Both the position numbers and the translations under genes were made by a program. The notes beneath the pieces were generated by a model. That model was not told the DNA's origin and did not search any database. It saw only the letters and a program-made list of their open reading frames with translations. Positions 23,432-24,449 of a stretch of 24,449 nt of DNA are shown piece after piece. The stretch is from contig CAMNHM010000023.1 in assembly GCA_946539475.1 (NCBI GenBank), positions 1-24,449 of the forward strand, read 5' to 3'. This DNA is from an uncultured Prevotellaceae bacterium. Lineage in GTDB: Bacteria; Bacteroidota; Bacteroidia; Bacteroidales; Bacteroidaceae. Each line of letters opens with the position of its first letter. Within the stretch, counting starts at the first letter, position 1.

Positions 23432-24449
23432 ATGAAGTATAACATATTGGGAATTGTTGTGCTTGTGGCGGTATTGTCTGTCAGCATACAGTACCGTCTG
23501 ATATGGCCATCCATCACATTGGTCGTGGCATTGCTATGGCTGTGTGTCTCGCTATATAGTCGCATGAACCGTCTGCTCTATGCTTACCGTGAGACTGAGA
23601 AGGAGAACGAGAAACTGCACACACTACTGGCAGAAGCCGAGCGACAGCAGCAGTACCTGCGTCAGCTGACGGAGAATGTAGACACCGCCCTCTTCGTCTG
23701 CTCCACCGACGGACGCATCGACTGGATGAACCATGCAGCGACAAAGATAGCCCCCCAAGCTCCCCCTTCTCTTCTCCCTCCACATGTCCTTCAGGCCATT
23801 GCCGACCATTCGGAAGTGGTCGACGGCTGTGCCCTCTCCACCGTGCTGCTGCGCATCGACGGGCAGCGGCGGCTGGTGGTGGCGCTGAAAGATGTGTCCG
23901 CGCTCATGCAGCGACAGGAGATGGAAGCCTGGCAGCAGCTCATCCGCGTGCTCACCCACGAGATTATGAACTCGCTGACACCCATCATCTCTATCAGCGA
24001 GACCTTAGCCGACCAGAACGAAGCCTTCGCCGTCATCAACCGCCGCTGCCATGCGCTGCTCGACTTCGTGGAGAGCTACCGCCTGCTGACGCGCATCAAA
24101 ACGCCCGAGCGCGCCACCTTCCCTGTCAGTGAACTCTTTGAACATGTGAAGGCATTGTTCCCAAAACTATCCACCCCCCTCCCTCATAGGGAGGGGCAGG
24201 GGGAGGGTCTGCAGGGGGAGGGTCTGGATGCTCTTCTCTATGCCGACCGCACACAGCTGGAGCAGGTGCTCATTAACCTCGTCAAGAACGCCTACGAGAG
24301 CGGTGCCACGGAGGTGGAGCTTACAGCGCATCCACTCCCCTCCCAGCAGGGAGGGGTTGGGGGTGGGTCTGGAGGCTCAGTAATCCGCATCAAGGACAAC
24401 GGCAGCGGCATGTCGCCCGACGTCATCGACCACGCCTTCATCCCCTTCT
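23432..24449 (+). CDS. Sensor histidine kinase partnered with the NtrC-type regulator, 3' end cut
   Basis: 339 codons are open to the right edge; the end is outside. Two hydrophobic segments (about 4-19 and 27-42) with a very short loop suggest membrane anchoring without a large periplasmic sensor. A coiled stretch follows (YRETEKENEKLHTLLAEAERQQQ), then a PAS-like part (ENVDTALFVCSTDGRIDWMN, 81-100). The H box is RVLTHEIMNSLTPI (H176), the N box QVLINLVKNAYES (278-290), the G1 box IKDNGSGMS (320-328). Two stretches, about 247-265 and 300-316, are encoded by GC-rich repeat elements and break the usual spacing between the H, N and G1 boxes; the frame stays open. Partner assignment is from adjacency. 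Confidence 0.92.
   Translation, partial: MKYNILGIVVLVAVLSVSIQYRLIWPSITLVVALLWLCVSLYSRMNRLLYAYRETEKENEKLHTLLAEAERQQQYLRQLTENVDTALFVCSTDGRIDWMNHAATKIAPQAPPSLLPPHVLQAIADHSEVVDGCALSTVLLRIDGQRRLVVALKDVSALMQRQEMEAWQQLIRVLTHEIMNSLTPIISISETLADQNEAFAVINRRCHALLDFVESYRLLTRIKTPERATFPVSELFEHVKALFPKLSTPLPHREGQGEGLQGEGLDALLYADRTQLEQVLINLVKNAYESGATEVELTAHPLPSQQGGVGGGSGGSVIRIKDNGSGMSPDVIDHAFIPF
24171..24226. repeat. GC-rich inverted-repeat element, copy 2, inside the kinase gene
   Basis: CCCCTCCCT (24176-24184), CAT, AGGGAGGGG (24188-24196), then CAGGGGGAGGGTCTG twice in tandem (24197-24211 and 24212-24226). It is read in frame as STPLPHREG and then QGEGL QGEGL. Confidence 0.88.
24332..24371. repeat. GC-rich inverted-repeat element, copy 3, inside the kinase gene
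   Basis: CCCCTCCC (24337-24344), AGCA, GGGAGGGG (24349-24356), then TTGGGGGTGGGTCTGG. This is copy 1 in the opposite orientation with a few changes. It is read in frame as HPLPSQQGGVGGGSGG just before the G1 box. Confidence 0.88.

Overview
The window looks like a chromosomal segment of a Bacteroidales bacterium, most likely Prevotella or a near relative. The evidence is: nine good TAnnTTTG -7 boxes (the Bacteroidetes housekeeping sigma signature), often with a TTG/TTTG element 19-20 nt further upstream; no Shine-Dalgarno dependence; secreted proteins ending in a short YTLDGR...GIYV.NGRKVVVR tail; and the gene set mnmG-apt-uvrC-dtd. Genus is an inference.

Layout. 1-407: 5' part of ychF (minus). 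551-3286: secreted multidomain GH33 sialidase (minus). 3287-3832: gene-free stretch with the sialidase promoter and leader, then a 310-bp array of fourteen 22-23-nt units. 3833-5481: C10 cysteine protease and a 3-TM membrane protein, overlapping by ATGA. 5525-8293: polA. 8381-9358: trans-polyprenyl diphosphate synthase (plus). 9406-11782: tight minus-strand operon dtd - membrane protein - mazG-like - deoC. 11832-16162: mnmG-apt-uvrC operon with a parS (ParB) site in each of its two gaps, suggesting an origin-proximal location. 16278-16826: DUF3332-type lipoprotein. 16890-17064: 22-nt-register array of quasi-palindromes. 17079-18317: 412-aa ORF that looks like the C-terminal part of a surface protein with a discoidin-like insertion. 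18336-18445: another 22-nt array. 18450-19610: secreted alpha/beta hydrolase. 19732-21857: substrate-binding lipoprotein and FecCD permease of a siderophore/cobalamin/heme-type importer, without an ATPase gene. 22007-24449: NtrC-type sigma-54 activator and its sensor kinase (3' end cut by the window).

How it fits together. The housekeeping core (translation fidelity, tRNA modification, purine salvage, DNA repair and replication, isoprenoid chains) is ordinary. The accessory content suggests a host-associated glycan/protein degrader: sialidase, C10 protease, esterase-like hydrolase and a metal-chelate or cofactor importer.

The most unusual signal is a set of intergenic arrays of unrelated unit sequences that all keep a 22-nt register, abut stop codons and often have inverted unit ends. 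One array joins two ORFs in the same reading frame through a single stop codon. A second, separate family of GC-rich inverted repeats lies between the two-component genes and, in frame, inside the sensor kinase.
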